A program made the translations under genes and the position numbers. Source: Sweltsa coloradensis (lineage: Eukaryota > Arthropoda > Insecta > Plecoptera > Chloroperlidae). Taken from it: a stretch of 64,000 nt of DNA. Shown here one piece after another: positions 45,785 through 57,514 of this stretch. The stretch is from positions 165,012 through 229,011 of the forward strand of contig JAMZAV010001717.1 of the NCBI GenBank assembly GCA_024449915.1. The letters are read 5' to 3'. A model generated the notes under the pieces. That model was given only the letters and a program-made list of their open reading frames with translations. It had not been told where the DNA came from and searched no databases. Position 1 is the first letter of the stretch, and the number at the start of each line of letters is the position of its first letter.

Positions 45785-46135
45785 ACAAAATCGTCGGTCA
45801 AGTCGGTAAAAGGACCAGTAGCTTCTCCCTGGATGTTTTACTTGATGGCTGACTGATTGCCACCAGTAGCATCTCTGATCTCGTCTGGTTGCCGTGCACT
45901 AGAACTGTCGGTCAAGTCGTAAAAGGACCAGTAGCTTCTCCCGGGATGTTTTGCTTGATGGCTGACTGATTGCACCAGTAGCATCTTTGATCTCGTCTGA
46001 TCGCCGTGCACTAGAACGTCGGTCAGTCGGGTAAAAGGACCAGTAACTTCTCCCGGGATGTTTTGCTTGATGGCTGACTGATTGCCACCAGTAGCATCTC
46101 TGATCTCGTCTGATTGCCGTGCACTAGAACTGTCG
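45785..46135. repeat. ~115-bp tandem repeat x3
   Basis: The unit tcggtcaagtcggtaaaagg, accagtagcttctcc, ggatgttttgcttgatggct, gattgccaccagtagcatct and ctcgtctgattgccgtgcac repeats three times starting near 45792, 45907 and 46018. Small indels shift the frame between units, so the long minus-strand frame is not a protein repeat. Confidence 0.9.
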
Positions 46136-46659
46136 GTCGCAGCTGCGCTCAACCGTGAACACAGACCTCCGACCGCAGCCAAGAAAGCGGAAAGTTCCAC
46201 GTGATAAATCCATGTTTAGTTCCGATCTGTCCCGTCGTGCGTGTTAATGCTAATCGATGTCTCCTCACCCCACCTGGCCGTGAGGTGAGGTCGATGAACC
46301 GGGGGGATCTAGTGTGCAGTGAAGTCAGACTGGGGTAATTGTTACACGCACTTGGCGCGGGAAAACTATGTGACGTGATTGGTCCATATCTTTTGAAGAG
46401 GTTATTACTCGTTTATGCCTTTCTTGTGGTACCTTGTGGTGAATGCATTTTATCAGCTTTGATTGATTAATACTTGTACTACTGCAAATATGTATTTTTG
46501 ACGTCGTATTTATAGGTACACTATGTAAATGCACTTAAAACAACATAGTTGTTGGATATTATCGTTCATTTCCCAATGCATGTCGGACATTATCCCGAAT
46601 TGTTGTGGAAAAGCGAAATGCACAGTATCTCCCCCATAGATACTACTATACCTCCCTAT

Positions 46660-46732
46660 GGCATGTTCACCGCCTGCTCGAATGGGATGAACCCAAAATG
46701 TTCATCCCATTCGAGCAGGCGGTGGGCATGTT
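46660..46732. mobile_element. 57-bp palindromic mini-element, copy B, with 8-bp target duplication
   Basis: The element 46668-46724 is an almost perfect palindrome: caccgcctgctcgaatggga at the left and its complement at the right around a short ccaaaat loop. It is flanked by the perfect direct repeat ggcatgtt (46660-46667 and 46725-46732). See copy A at 23115-23187. Confidence 0.88.
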
Positions 46733-47716
46733 CTTCTCGAATTGGCCCTGTCAGATGCACGTTCGTCTTTTGTTGCCATATCTTTTATCTAAAAACATAA
46801 TCTGACGATTAAAGTTATAGTTTCAATTTTTGGTTGAATCAATCTTCTGTGCTAGGCGTTCGTTGGCGCTCGCCTTCGTTGGCGCTCAGCCGGAACTGCC
46901 ACCTATATTTGTGCCTAAGGTGGCAGTTTATTTATTGTAAACAACAAAAACAATGGAATCATAGTTATATGACAAGAAGATGGTCCGTTTTCTCAATATC
47001 ATTGAAATAATTGGTTTACGAAGAGGAAGACGCCGCAGATTATTGTTATTAGCTCTGGTGTGGGCTCGGAATAAACGAGGGGACGTGTGTAAAGGTAGGC
47101 GCTAGACCCATAAGCTCACATCAGCCCGGCTTAGGTCTAGGCCTACCCTCGTGGTAATAAATAAGCCTTTAAACTTCCCATCCTTGTTGGAACCTTACGA
47201 TATTCGTGTCTGATGTGCTCTTTATTTTGTTTTTGTAGAGCTTGACACGAAGATCGTACCAGGCAGATATTTTTGAATTGATATGATTGATAATAAGTTC
47301 ATAGTCTACGTCATCCTCCATGTTGTTTGGACGCTGTCACATGCAATGACGTCATATTGCAATACTCGATAAAAGTTCTTTATCGACTCTCCTCAATAGT
47401 CAATACTAACGGGCAACGGGTAAAGTGTATAATTCGAATATTGTGCATTTAAAATAACAACACCTCTATTTCATTTTTACTTAATATTTTGATATTATTA
47501 GTTAAGGGGCTGAATGAGTTCTTTTACAGTACTTGTCTGTGAGTTTTACAACTTGTGTTTTTGTGCCAGATGTTATATTTACAGTATAAAAGGTTTAAAG
47601 GTGATGACGACCTCACAAACATGGGAAGTCAAGCTGTTTGCAGCAACAAAGTTTCTCGTTTGTGTTAGCTTGCCAAAACACACACACTAACCTCTGTTTC
47701 TTGTTTCCTCCGCCAG

Positions 47717-49559
47717 ATGACGTTGCGAGCAGACGTCGCCCGCGTCGCCTGGACTCGTCGCCCACTGCCCTCTCGAAGGGGGGCGCCTTCGACGTCTACC
47801 GTCGCGACAAGGCTGTGAACAAAGAGATCGGCTCGGATCCCCGCGGATCCACGTCGAACAAGACTGATTACACGTCGAGGCTCGGTCAGGGTACTCGAAG
47901 TAGCTCTAGAGTAGCGAACAATAATGTTGACGCGTCGTCGGACGTGAACGCCAAGCTTGATATGCTCACTGCCATAACCCGTCAGAACATGGAGCGGTTG
48001 GATAAGATGGCGGGGAGAGGTGCCAAACTACCTGTGAACGGGGATGGCCCCGGAGTCCCGCTACCGGTGGACGATGTCGGACCGGGCGACTTCCCGGTGG
48101 TCGAGTCTTGCGAGATATTCAAACCGTCGAAACCTTCCTCAATCCTGAAGAAAACTTCCTTCGACGAACCGCACTACGACATTAAACCGCCCCCACCCCC
48201 ACCTTCTTCCGCCTCCCAGGCCGCCCCGTCTCCATCCTCAAGCGCAAGACCTCGCACGAGGAATCTGGTCCCTCTCCGCCCGTGACCTTCTCCCCAAGCG
48301 TATTGGAGTCGCCGCGTGGTCGTCACAGCCAGAGCGGCATTCTCAAGAAGCGCTGTAGCCTGGACGAGTCCGAGGTTCTGCGACGTCGTAGTTGCTCCCC
48401 CGACGTCAACGGCGAGTCGAAACCCATCCTCAAGCGACGGAGCTCCCTCGAGGAACTTGTCCGTCGCGCTCAATCCCCAGACCCTCAGTCAATATTAAAG
48501 AGACGTCCCAGCCGCGATGACGACCTCGACGAGCGCAGTAGTTCGCCCGAACCACACGGTATCCTCAAGCGTAAGATGGCAACCGCGACGCCGCCCACAC
48601 ACATCTCCATCGCGACGTCGGTGATTATGTCTGTCTCCGGTATGGATCATTCCGACATGGACCCCGACCACGTGCGACCCATCCTCAAGAAGAAGAGTAG
48701 CTCGGAGGACTACACCACGGCAGACTCGTCGTCTGATACCCCTCGGCCAATCCTCAAGAAGAAAGTAAGCTTGGACACGGACGACCAAGACGAACGTCCA
48801 AAGAAAACGATCTTGAAATCTTCCAGGAAGTCATCACAGGAGGAATCGTACAGCAGTAGCGGCGAGGGAGGGGGGCGAAGGGATGCTGATTCCCCAGGGA
48901 GGTACCAGGGAGAGGTGAGGTACACTTCTCCGTACAGGGAAGGTGGAATCACCCGTTAGATTCCAGCAGCAGGCTAGGTCCCATGTGAATAACGACCGCT
49001 ATCCTGGAGCCGACCGCGACGAGGGAAGATACCTGGGAACAACACATAGAGATAGGGAGTCGCCCAAGAGATTTGACTCCTCCGACAAGGAGGGGCGTTA
49101 CCTTAAGTCCGCCTCGCCGAAGCTGCAGGCGGCGGCCAACGCGATGGAGGGGAGTTACCTGAAGAACCGTGGTGAAGACTCTTCCGCGCCCAGTTCCGAC
49201 TGTGAGGTGAAGCCTATCCTGAAGCACCGCCTCTCGTTCAGCGGGGTCGAGGACCACGCGGCCGTAGAGCGCAGGCGCGCCGAGTCTATCTCCTCCATGG
49301 ACAGCGAGCTGCAGTCCGTCTTCTTCCAGCGGCGTCGCTCCTCGCACGAGTCCAGCCCCGTGCCCTTCGAGGTCGGCATGGGGGAGCCGCAGCGACCGCT
49401 CTCCGTGGCCGAGCGCATCCAGAACATGGAGCACTACATGCAGACAGAGGGGGAGGCGCTGTCGCCCATGGGGGCGGTGCCCAAGAGAGCCACGCCCCTC
49501 AGGGCAAGAGATAGGGCGAGGTTCAGCACACAGCCCATCACAGTCGACGACTTCAATGA
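47717..49559 (+). CDS. SVIL: Supervillin exon 4 (ILK-motif array; two compensating frameshifts)
   Basis: This 1843-bp exon has acceptor ccgccag and donor aatga|gtaagt; start and end phases fit exons 3 and 5. It begins D-V-A-S-R-R-R-P-R-R-L-D-S and includes a predicted short helix (D-V-N-A-K-L-D-M-L-T-A-I-T-R-Q-N-M). Ten I-L-K motifs, mostly [GSP]-I-L-K-[KR] followed by Ser, start at 48139, 48231, 48336, 48423, 48489, 48558, 48678, 48747, 48807 and 49213. The frame changes by -1 near the C-rich proline tract (about 48188-48205) and by +1 near 48920-48943; motif continuity shows that the middle frame is coding, and the two shifts cancel. The exon ends with S-V-A-E-R-I-Q-N-M and R-F-S-T-Q-P-I-T-V-D-D. 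The shifts are either base-calling errors or real damage. Confidence 0.88.
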
Positions 49560-51319
49560 GTAAGTACCCGTCGCGTGCGACATCACATATCTTGGGAGTT
49601 ATACATGTTTCATGGCCTATACGACAAATACAGATTTAAAATTCGTTGACCTGCTTTGGGAAAAGGTTTCTCGTGAATAATAACCCTTGAACACAGTTGT
49701 TGGATATCATGTGGCAGAATGTAGTTATTGACTGACATAGGGCCTACCCCTTTTAAAATGCCTGTGTTTGTGACATCTACTTGCAATTGGTATAACTTAG
49801 TAGGGAGACTGTCAGTGCTTGTCAACTGGTATAAGTTCCGTCACAGCAGTGGACGACCCTACCTAAGGAGACTGTCAGTGCTTGTTAGCTAGTTATTAGG
49901 TTCCGTCACAGTGGTGGTCCACCCTACCTAGTGGCAAGCACTGCATCAATTATTAGAAACGACGGAAGTTATATTGACCAGGAATAGTCAGTACCATAGG
50001 AAATATAAAGATCCTTCTAGTCTTACCAACACCCGTAAGACGCGCTATTGAGAATACATGTTCTTTAACCGACTTAAGTACGATCTACGGACCTGGGGCT
50101 GGGGTCCCTGTCTGTGGGATACTCGTAGCTCGAGGAATAGCAGGTGATGATGGTAACATAGTCCATCAAGTGGTTCTCATCCACTCGCTCTCAAAGCCAA
50201 GCCAAGGCGCCTGTAACTGAATCCCCTCAACCAGCAACCGCAATCTCTTACTTGCTGTGTCATGTTGAGCTGAGCCTGAAGTTGTATTGATACCTTCATG
50301 GTTGTGCCAAGGTTACCCCGAGAGAAAACTTGCAGGTGTCTTGTTGCACTTTTTGTGAGGCTGTTGTTACAATTTCTTGATTTAATTTTGTTTAGTTAAA
50401 ACGTTGCCATTTTCTCTTTAAAATGCCATTACCACGAAATTGTTCAGTTCAATTAACAAAATTGGGGGCTAGTCGAGCAATTTAATTTGACCATGTTTTT
50501 AATGCTTCCAAACTATGTTGCCCCTCTATATCTTCGTACCATACCAAAGATTACTGACTAGGGGAGATAGTTATCCCCCCCCCCCTAGATGCACTGCATG
50601 AAAAGATCACGCGACTTCTTTAGATGCACTGCATGAAAAGATCACGCGACTTCGAACATTAGGAACTATGACCCTGCACTGTAACTAGCGCACCATCCTA
50701 TCACATCACATTTTATTTCATTGACGTCCACTATTGGTACTTTATGAACGAGTTTGTGCGCTAAATTTTGAAAAAGGTACACTATTTGGATGGCTCATAT
50801 TTTTATCAATGCAATGTGGTGTTTTGAAATATGTATCTTTAGTGGGGTGTACCATCTGTTAACATTTAAAAAACCTCATTGCGTAGTCAAAGGTGATTGT
50901 AAGCTATAATTAAAATGTCAGCCATCCAAATCGTATACTTAATGCACAACCTAGCACTCAAAATCCTTCATAACTGTTTCTATAGTGGGAGTATGCATCA
51001 ACCAAGAAAATTATAACGGTTTAATTGATACTTCTCAGAGTATTGCCTACTGCTCGTACTCTTTAACTTCTTTTTATGCTACTCTAAAGCAGGTCTTTCA
51101 ATAACTATATAGGTTATAAATAAACCTGGACAGCTCCCTGTAGCCATACTGTCTGCCCGCACTTACCTTATAGTGGCATGGAGTGGGTGTGCCCGTGAAA
51201 TGATCGCACCTACATCATTAAATAGTAGTTAATCTCCAGTTTGTCAGCTCGCCCATACTTAACTGTATTTCTGATCAGGATGGGCGGGCGTTGCTGTAAT
51301 TCAAGTGTGTTTAGTTTAA

Positions 51320-51360
51320 GGGAGAACCGACCGTTAGGTACGTCATTGAGCCACCCTAGA
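51320..51360 (-). repeat. Shared 40-bp box, diverged copy
   Basis: On the - strand agggtggctcaatgacgtac followed by ctaacggtcgg aligns with agagtggcgcattacgacc..taacggttg at 35319. Confidence 0.5.
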
Positions 51361-51541
51361 CCAGGGGAATGTGGGGAGGACAGATTCAGTCACTGGCGAA
51401 GGACAGAGCTCGCCCCTAGGTTCGGGAACTAAGATTCTCACCTACTTACTAGCTGATGTTTGCGAGATGGACTTTGCCTCTTTTCTCGCCTTTTAGGATT
51501 AGCAGAGGAATACGGTATATAACCTGTATCAATTCTACCCG

Positions 51542-51568
51542 GGTGGGGGGGGGGGGGGGGGGGGGGGC
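51542..51568 (+). repeat. Poly-G tract
   Basis: About 25 consecutive G residues follow one gggt. The exact length is unreliable in sequencing. Confidence 0.9.
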
Positions 51569-51737
51569 TTTACTGCAAACACTAGATAAAAATTTACTTT
51601 TCAGTGTCACGTGTGCTGCTCAATAAGATAATTACTTTCTAAGTTTAGCAAACTATTGTTGTCATTTAAGATGTTACGTAATCTTGTTCATCATCGTTGG
51701 TTTCGCCCTCATGACCTGATATAAATGTATTCTAAAT

Positions 51738-52880
51738 CTGTCACGTGTTTCTATGCAGCTCCAAGCTTCAAGTCTGACTATGGATACTTTTATTTATTTT
51801 ATTTGTCAAGTCTTTCATGGTCGAATGATGTATTAGAAAACATTCTTGGGTTTAGATCACGTACATATTTCAATTTAAATAAATCCAGTTATAAAAACTG
51901 AATACAAAGGAGGACAAAGTTTACAAAGGAGGTTCCTCGCGCAACTGATGGACTCGTAGAATCTCTGGTATATCTGTCACGTGTTTCTATGCAGCTCCAA
52001 GCTCCAAGTCTGACTACGATACTTTATTATATTATTGTGAAGTCTTTCATGGTCGAATGAGTATTAGAAAACATTCTTGGGTTTAGATCACGTACATATT
52101 CATTAATAATCCAGTTATAAAAAATACAAAGGAGGACAAAGTTACAAAGAGGTTCCTCGCCACCTGATCGGACTCGTAGAATCTCTGGTATATCTGTCAC
52201 GTGTTTCTATGCAGCTCCAAGCTTCAAGTCTGACTACGGATACTTTTAATTTATTTATTTGTGAAGTTTTCATGGTCGAATGATTATTAGAAAAACATTC
52301 TTGGGTTGTAGATCACTACATATTTCAATTTAAATAAATCCAGTTATAAAAACTGAATACAAAGGAGGACAACATTTACAAAGGAGGTTCCCTCGCGCAA
52401 CTGATGGACACTCGCAGAATCTCTGGTATATCTGTCAAGTTTCAAGCAGCTCAAGCTCAAGTTGACTATGGATACTTTATTTATTTTATTGTGAAGTTTC
52501 TGGTCGATGATGTTTAGAAAATTTTGGTTTAGATCACGTACAATTTCAATTTAAATAAATCCAGTTATAAAAACTGAATACAAAGGAGGACAAAGTTTAC
52601 AAAGGAGGTTCCTCGCGCAACTGATGGACTCGTAGAATCTCTGGTATATCTGTCACGTGTTTCTATGCAGCTCCAAGCTCCAAGTCTGACTATGGATACT
52701 TTTATTTATTTTATTTGTCAAGTCTTTCATGGTCGAATGATGTATTAGAAAACATTCTTGGGTTTAGATCACGTACATATTTCAATTTAAATAAATCCAG
52801 TTATAAAAACTGAATACAAAGGAGGACAACATTTACAAAGGAGGTTCCTCGCGCAACTGATGGACTCGTAGAATCTCTGG
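51738..52880 (+). repeat. ~230-bp satellite x5
   Basis: Units begin with ctgtcacgtgtttctatgca at 51738, 51974, 52194, 52432 and 52650 and end with aaaggaggttcctcgcgcaa and actcgtagaatctctgg. Units 1, 3 and 5 are well preserved while units 2 and 4 carry many short deletions. Confidence 0.9.
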
Positions 52881-54039
52881 TCGAGACTTGCAAGTTGCAA
52901 CCGTAGCAAGCAAGTACTGCTTCATTGAGCACTGGACTAAAAACCCTTTGTTGGAGATTATAGGACAGCACTTTGTTGTGTAATGATTTGTTCCAGTTCG
53001 AAACAATCGGTAGAACAATTAAGGTCATAGCCTACATTCCCAGTTCGTTCGAAATATATGTGGTAAATACTGAATAGGGAGCTGTGTTTCGTGTTTGCAG
53101 TATTATTATTATACACAGAGGACACTTCATACAATTATGGTAATATATTGTTCGTAAGTTTTTAGCGTGTCGTTATTATTATGGGATGGAGGAAAAGGTG
53201 TTGTGTCTAAAATTTAAAATGTTATAATTGAATAATTCGTACACTCACCCCTTTGATAATTCGACCCCCCCCCCCTCATACCACTTTCGCACAATATATC
53301 CTATAAGTAAGTTTCAAGTTTTAGCAAGTCAATTTTTCATATTCATATTCATTTATTGATTTCTTTTACATTTTTCAAATATATGAAACACGCCAATTTA
53401 TTTCAGCATTAAAAACAAAACATAAAAATAGAACTTAATAATTAAACGTAACCTCCCTCATAAGACAGGGTTTAAACATTCTAAATACTCTTGCACTGAA
53501 TTAAAACCATTTGTACATAAAATTAGTTAGTTTCGGAGGGGGGAAGAGAAATATCTACAACTTGCAAATTTAAAATCAACATTAAATTAATTAATAATTG
53601 TGTAAATCATACAGTCAAACTGTCCCCCCCCCCCCTCCCCCTGCACAATTGCAAGACCACCACTTGAACTCTTGCTAACGTGCAAGTCACCTGACAGTGA
53701 GGTAATCTCAGTGCACCATCCCACTCCCGTCTGCCTTGTGTGCCCTGAAGAGCAGACACTACACTAGACTACACTACACTAGATATGTTTGTTTAGCCAC
53801 TAGTGGCTCGAGAGTGCACTTCACAGAACTTTGTGCACACTTTGAACTATTCTGCGTATCACGTTTATGAGGTTATAAGTAACCTCACTGCCTTGGGTTA
53901 CTTCATTGCTCGTGTGTGTTTTCTCTTTAATAAAGCCCAGGAGTTGTAGACACATTTATGTATTGAACCCGGAAAAAATCCCAACAAGCTAAAAATGTGC
54001 ACACTGGCTCAGTTGACCAAACTGAACAATATTTAAAGA

Positions 54040-54250
54040 GTCCCCTAACTGTGCGCGTCTTGATCTAAGGTGGTAAAAGGGCGTAAGCACCAAAATATTC
54101 TTCTTTCAAATGTTTTTTTGAACATTCATATCTAAAAAAAAGAAAGAGTTTTTTATACGGAATAAAAACATCTTCTCTAAACTTTGACCCGCATGTTTTA
54201 TAGGGTGACAAAAGGGCGTAAGCGGCAAAAATATATTGGTTTCAATTTTA
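54040..54250 (+). repeat. Diverged tandem duplication (~130 bp)
   Basis: The segment ggtaaaagggcgtaagcacc with aaaatatt..tttcaa at ~54070 is repeated in diverged form at ~54205 (gacaaaagggcgtaagcggc). Confidence 0.6.
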
Positions 54251-54777
54251 ACATGCTTTTTGAAGTAATTTTAAGTATTCATATACGACGGCCAAGCGGG
54301 ATAAAACGCAGGTTTTTTGACCTCTGAATTCTACACACGCCTAAACGCCGATCGATGGTGAATTTGTGTTGATTTGAAATGGGGTGGTAAAGTCTACGTG
54401 TTTTGTGAACTTCCAAAGTTACTGCTAAATTCAAAGTTTTCTACACACGAACATTCGATTACTTCTGGAAAAGTGTAACAAACCGGAAGTTTGTCACGGG
54501 AGTTTCTGGTTTGCCAGCAGGTAAACACCCTGACCAACGAGACATGCACGCACATGTCAGCAGTAACTCCCTTTGAGGTGGCGTGATAATCTGTCATTCA
54601 GAATGTATATTGTTTCTATTAATTCAGAACTCATTTTCTTAGAAAATGCTTCAAGTTTAAGAATTTCAACTAGCTAAGGTCTCGAAAAACTTCCTAAATC
54701 GTACATCATGAATACCGGATAGTTTGATAATGTTCAAAAGAGATGAAAATGTATTCATTTTCTATTCGAATGAAGCA

Positions 54778-55135
54778 GCGGTGTAGCCGCGGTCGCTTAG
54801 CCGTTTCCCACTCGAACACCGAAGTTAATCAACCTTGGGCGTGGTCTAGGGTAGAGTGGGTGAGAGCTAGTGTAACGGCTTCGTTCTCGACGTCTTCTAG
54901 GCAGTCCGGGTTAGTGGAGGAACCTATGACTGTCAAGGTTACATCGTCCTTTCGGATGGGACGTAAGTCCGTTGGTCCCCTTGGTACTTTTTTTTCGTGC
55001 CGGTACCGGGTTTCCCCTCCTCCCTTCTATGTTCATCCTTCATCCTCATCTATCACCACTCATCGTCTCAAATAGCATTGGTGCATTAATTAAATATGAG
55101 ACGTTAAGCAATACAAATCAACCAATCAACCTATT
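54778..55135 (+). mobile_element. 5S-rRNA-headed SINE (SINE3-like)
   Basis: The head 54779-54868 aligns with metazoan 5S rRNA across the internal promoter: actcgaacaccgaagttaat, caaccttgggcgtggtct and a C-box-like gtagagtgggtgaga. It continues into the family body (agctagtgtaacggcttcgt, tagtggaggaacctatgac, cctttcggatgggacgtaag, gggtttcccctcctccc) and the tail gagacgttaagcaatacaaa. A 5S-derived head defines the SINE3 class. The body and tail are shared with copies that have tRNA-like heads (25985, 32825). Confidence 0.72.
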
Positions 55136-55439
55136 CGAATGTGTCTTGTTTCCACGAAATGTATCCTCAATGTCCCAAGTCCTCATGCACCTCTTAAATG
55201 TGGCCCCAAGAAGCGTGTGGTAACCGGTCTCTGAGTGTCAAGGCAGCGTCTGGCGTGATGACTCGTGTATAGGAAGTGTCAAGTCCACAGATATTGTTTT
55301 CTTCTCGGCATCGAACCTACGTAATCTGATGGCGACATCGAGACTTTGTTGTCGTTGTTCTCTGTAAACATCCCGTGGCTCGACTATTATCATCGCGCAC
55401 ACTTCCTCTAGGCAGTTAGGAGAGACACTACTTGAATCA

Positions 55440-55845
55440 GCCGAGTATTAGTATTAGTATTAGTAGTTATAGGGCGCTTTAACAGCTAAGATTATTCGCG
55501 CCTCCAAGATAAAACAATTTCTATAAGTGTGAGTTACCAACATGTATACTTCTTTCCAAGGGGAGGAACGTAAGGGAGACGTGGGGGGACAAGGGGTGGA
55601 CAGGCCTGTGCTGGTCAGAACCAGCCACAAGCGTATGGGGAGGGCAGGGGTTCCCCACGTCGTGGTCGTCTTCGTCTGTGTCATCCGTCCGTGTTGTCAT
55701 TGTCGTCGCCGTCGGGGAGGTAGTCAAAGGGAAGGGGAAAGTTCCCCGACGACGACCCAGAGCTCGCCATTAGTTTCAGGGAGTAAAACTCCCTTAATCA
55801 CGGGCCAAACCACGAGAAGGTTGCGAGTTGGACTTTGATGGCCCA
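55440..55845 (+). repeat. Composite dispersed repeat
   Basis: The first half (55440-55640) is the inverse of 13190-13395; the second half (55625-55845) is near-identical to 28860-29085. The left end is a gtattagtattagta run. Confidence 0.85.
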
Positions 55846-56264
55846 TTGAATCAGCCGAGCCGAGCCTACTTCCTGAGCGTAAACCGATGTGACGTAGCAG
55901 CCCCTAATCGCCTGACAAGAGCCAGTAGGCTGCATCTGGCTCCCGGCCAGAAGACGAACTAAAAGACAAATTGATGAAATTAAGACGGACGCGACGTGGG
56001 AACTACGCCAAACTGTGTTGCCCGTGGGGTCGCCTCGGTTGCCTGATGATGCGCGCACAATAGTAGAGATTCCCTACCTGGGCCTTATGTTCTGGCCCTA
56101 CCAACTGTAGATAGACGTGGCCTGGAGTGTTTTACAAAATATATCATTTCGATTTTAAAAAAAAAAAAAGAAAAAAAAATTTACGTTTTTTTAAAGAAAC
56201 GACTATTTTAAAAGACAATTTTATAATGCGCCCCAAATGCATTTCATTTTGAAATTTTTCACCA

Positions 56265-56320
56265 AAGCAGAGGGGTCTGGGGCAAAGCCCCATCTGACGG
56301 AACATCTTTCGCCTTGGTTG
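56265..56320. repeat. Palindromic ggggtctggggcaaagcccc motif
   Basis: Same motif as at ~29508-29535, followed here by a related catctgacggaacatctttcgcc. It is an internal part of a dispersed element whose limits I cannot set. Confidence 0.5.
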
Positions 56321-57514
56321 AAATTTTTTTATACTTCCTTCTAGTTTGGTGGCTTTAAAGTTAAACACGTTTTAAGGGTTGAGCAAATTGATCTTCATAT
56401 CGCGATTTTTTATTTTTTATTTAATACTTTCTGATTGATGAGGGGACCCTTTTTGGACCCGGTACAGACTACTTGTAGTGGTAACTCCATTGGGCTAGCC
56501 CACACTGACATTATCTAGTGGGGCTACATAGTTGGCCTTGTTTGGCTGCAGTGTACGATCCTCGGGTGATCTTTAAGGTGCATGCATGCATGTTATACTT
56601 GTCATAATGCCCACTAGGTAGTGTTGCTGGTCCTTTCCTTCGCGAACAGTTGGCAACTTGTGAATTTGATGTAGGCCTTACATACCATTGTGCCAACTCT
56701 TGCACTAAAACACTTCTTATTTCATGAGTGGTCACAGTTTTATGCATCTGTGATGTCAGCCGTGCAAACAGCCATCAAAATATATCTGTGACGGCTGTAC
56801 TTATAGCCGGGAGAAGACAAGCGACCATCACTGTGGCCGGCCGGCTATTACGATGATCTAGCACCAAACACTAAACGGTTGTGAATGCCCGTATGAATTA
56901 TGTAAAACGGTTCGTAAGTTAGGAGTGCGGACTGAACGACCGCCACCCTCAGTTCTAGCAGCGTGCTTGGAATGTTAAGTTGTTCTTACTATAATTTATT
57001 TTATTGTAACACTTATATTCTTACAACACAATGTTCATAATGCGATTTCATATACATCAGAGTGTGCGACTATGTTCTCGCGGTTTTAGTGGCATCCTAC
57101 AGTGCTATTAGTTCCATTTGAACGGCCATGTATTGCACGTGATCCAGAGGAATGTATTTCATATGTATTTATGGAATGAGAAGAGTTAGAAAACCGATGT
57201 AAAATGTTGTAAAATCATCAATTGGTGATGCGTTTCACCGTGCAACTTTCCCTACCCTGCGAACGTACCCCCCTCCCCCTACACACTTTTATATTATTAA
57301 CAATATCGCCGAATTATTTCAAAGCGTTTACATTCACAGGACAATGCCCTGTGTGTCTCCCTCTGCAATAAACAAATACGTCTAGAATGCAATCGTGGCC
57401 CCCCCCCCCCCCCCCCCGCGCGAACTAGCCAGCCAATATGTCGAACATGTTCCCGTCAGTGTGGGGTCCTGCCAAGTCTAAGTTTATCCCCGGGAGCGAG
57501 GAGAATCGTCCCAG

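Larger units (their letters stand above)
13086..47716 (+). other. Intron 3 (34.6 kb), phase 1
   Basis: This very large intron carries most of the accessory content of the window: SINEs, MITEs, palindromic elements, minisatellites, an antisense F-box/LRR frame and possible internal promoters, listed separately. Stretches not covered by listed features (for example 15050-15950, 16560-17110, 21430-21720, 27610-28130, 33120-33980, 36370-36700, 37090-37850, 39770-40660, 41720-42580, 42870-43700, 43900-45080 and 46740-47716) show only AT-rich sequence with no recognisable gene or clear repeat. The acceptor is tcctccgccag at 47716. Confidence 0.8.

Noticed and set aside
45838..46200. 120-codon minus-strand frame with repeated segments
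   Set aside because: The tandem DNA units change frame between copies, so the protein repeat is not conserved.
48949..49434. 161-codon minus-strand frame opposite SVIL exon 4
   Set aside because: It is antisense to well-supported coding sequence and has no recognisable domain.
53690..53960. Solo LTR (AATAAA with a T-rich stretch, terminal tg/ca)
   Set aside because: No second copy, no primer-binding site and no clear target duplication were found.
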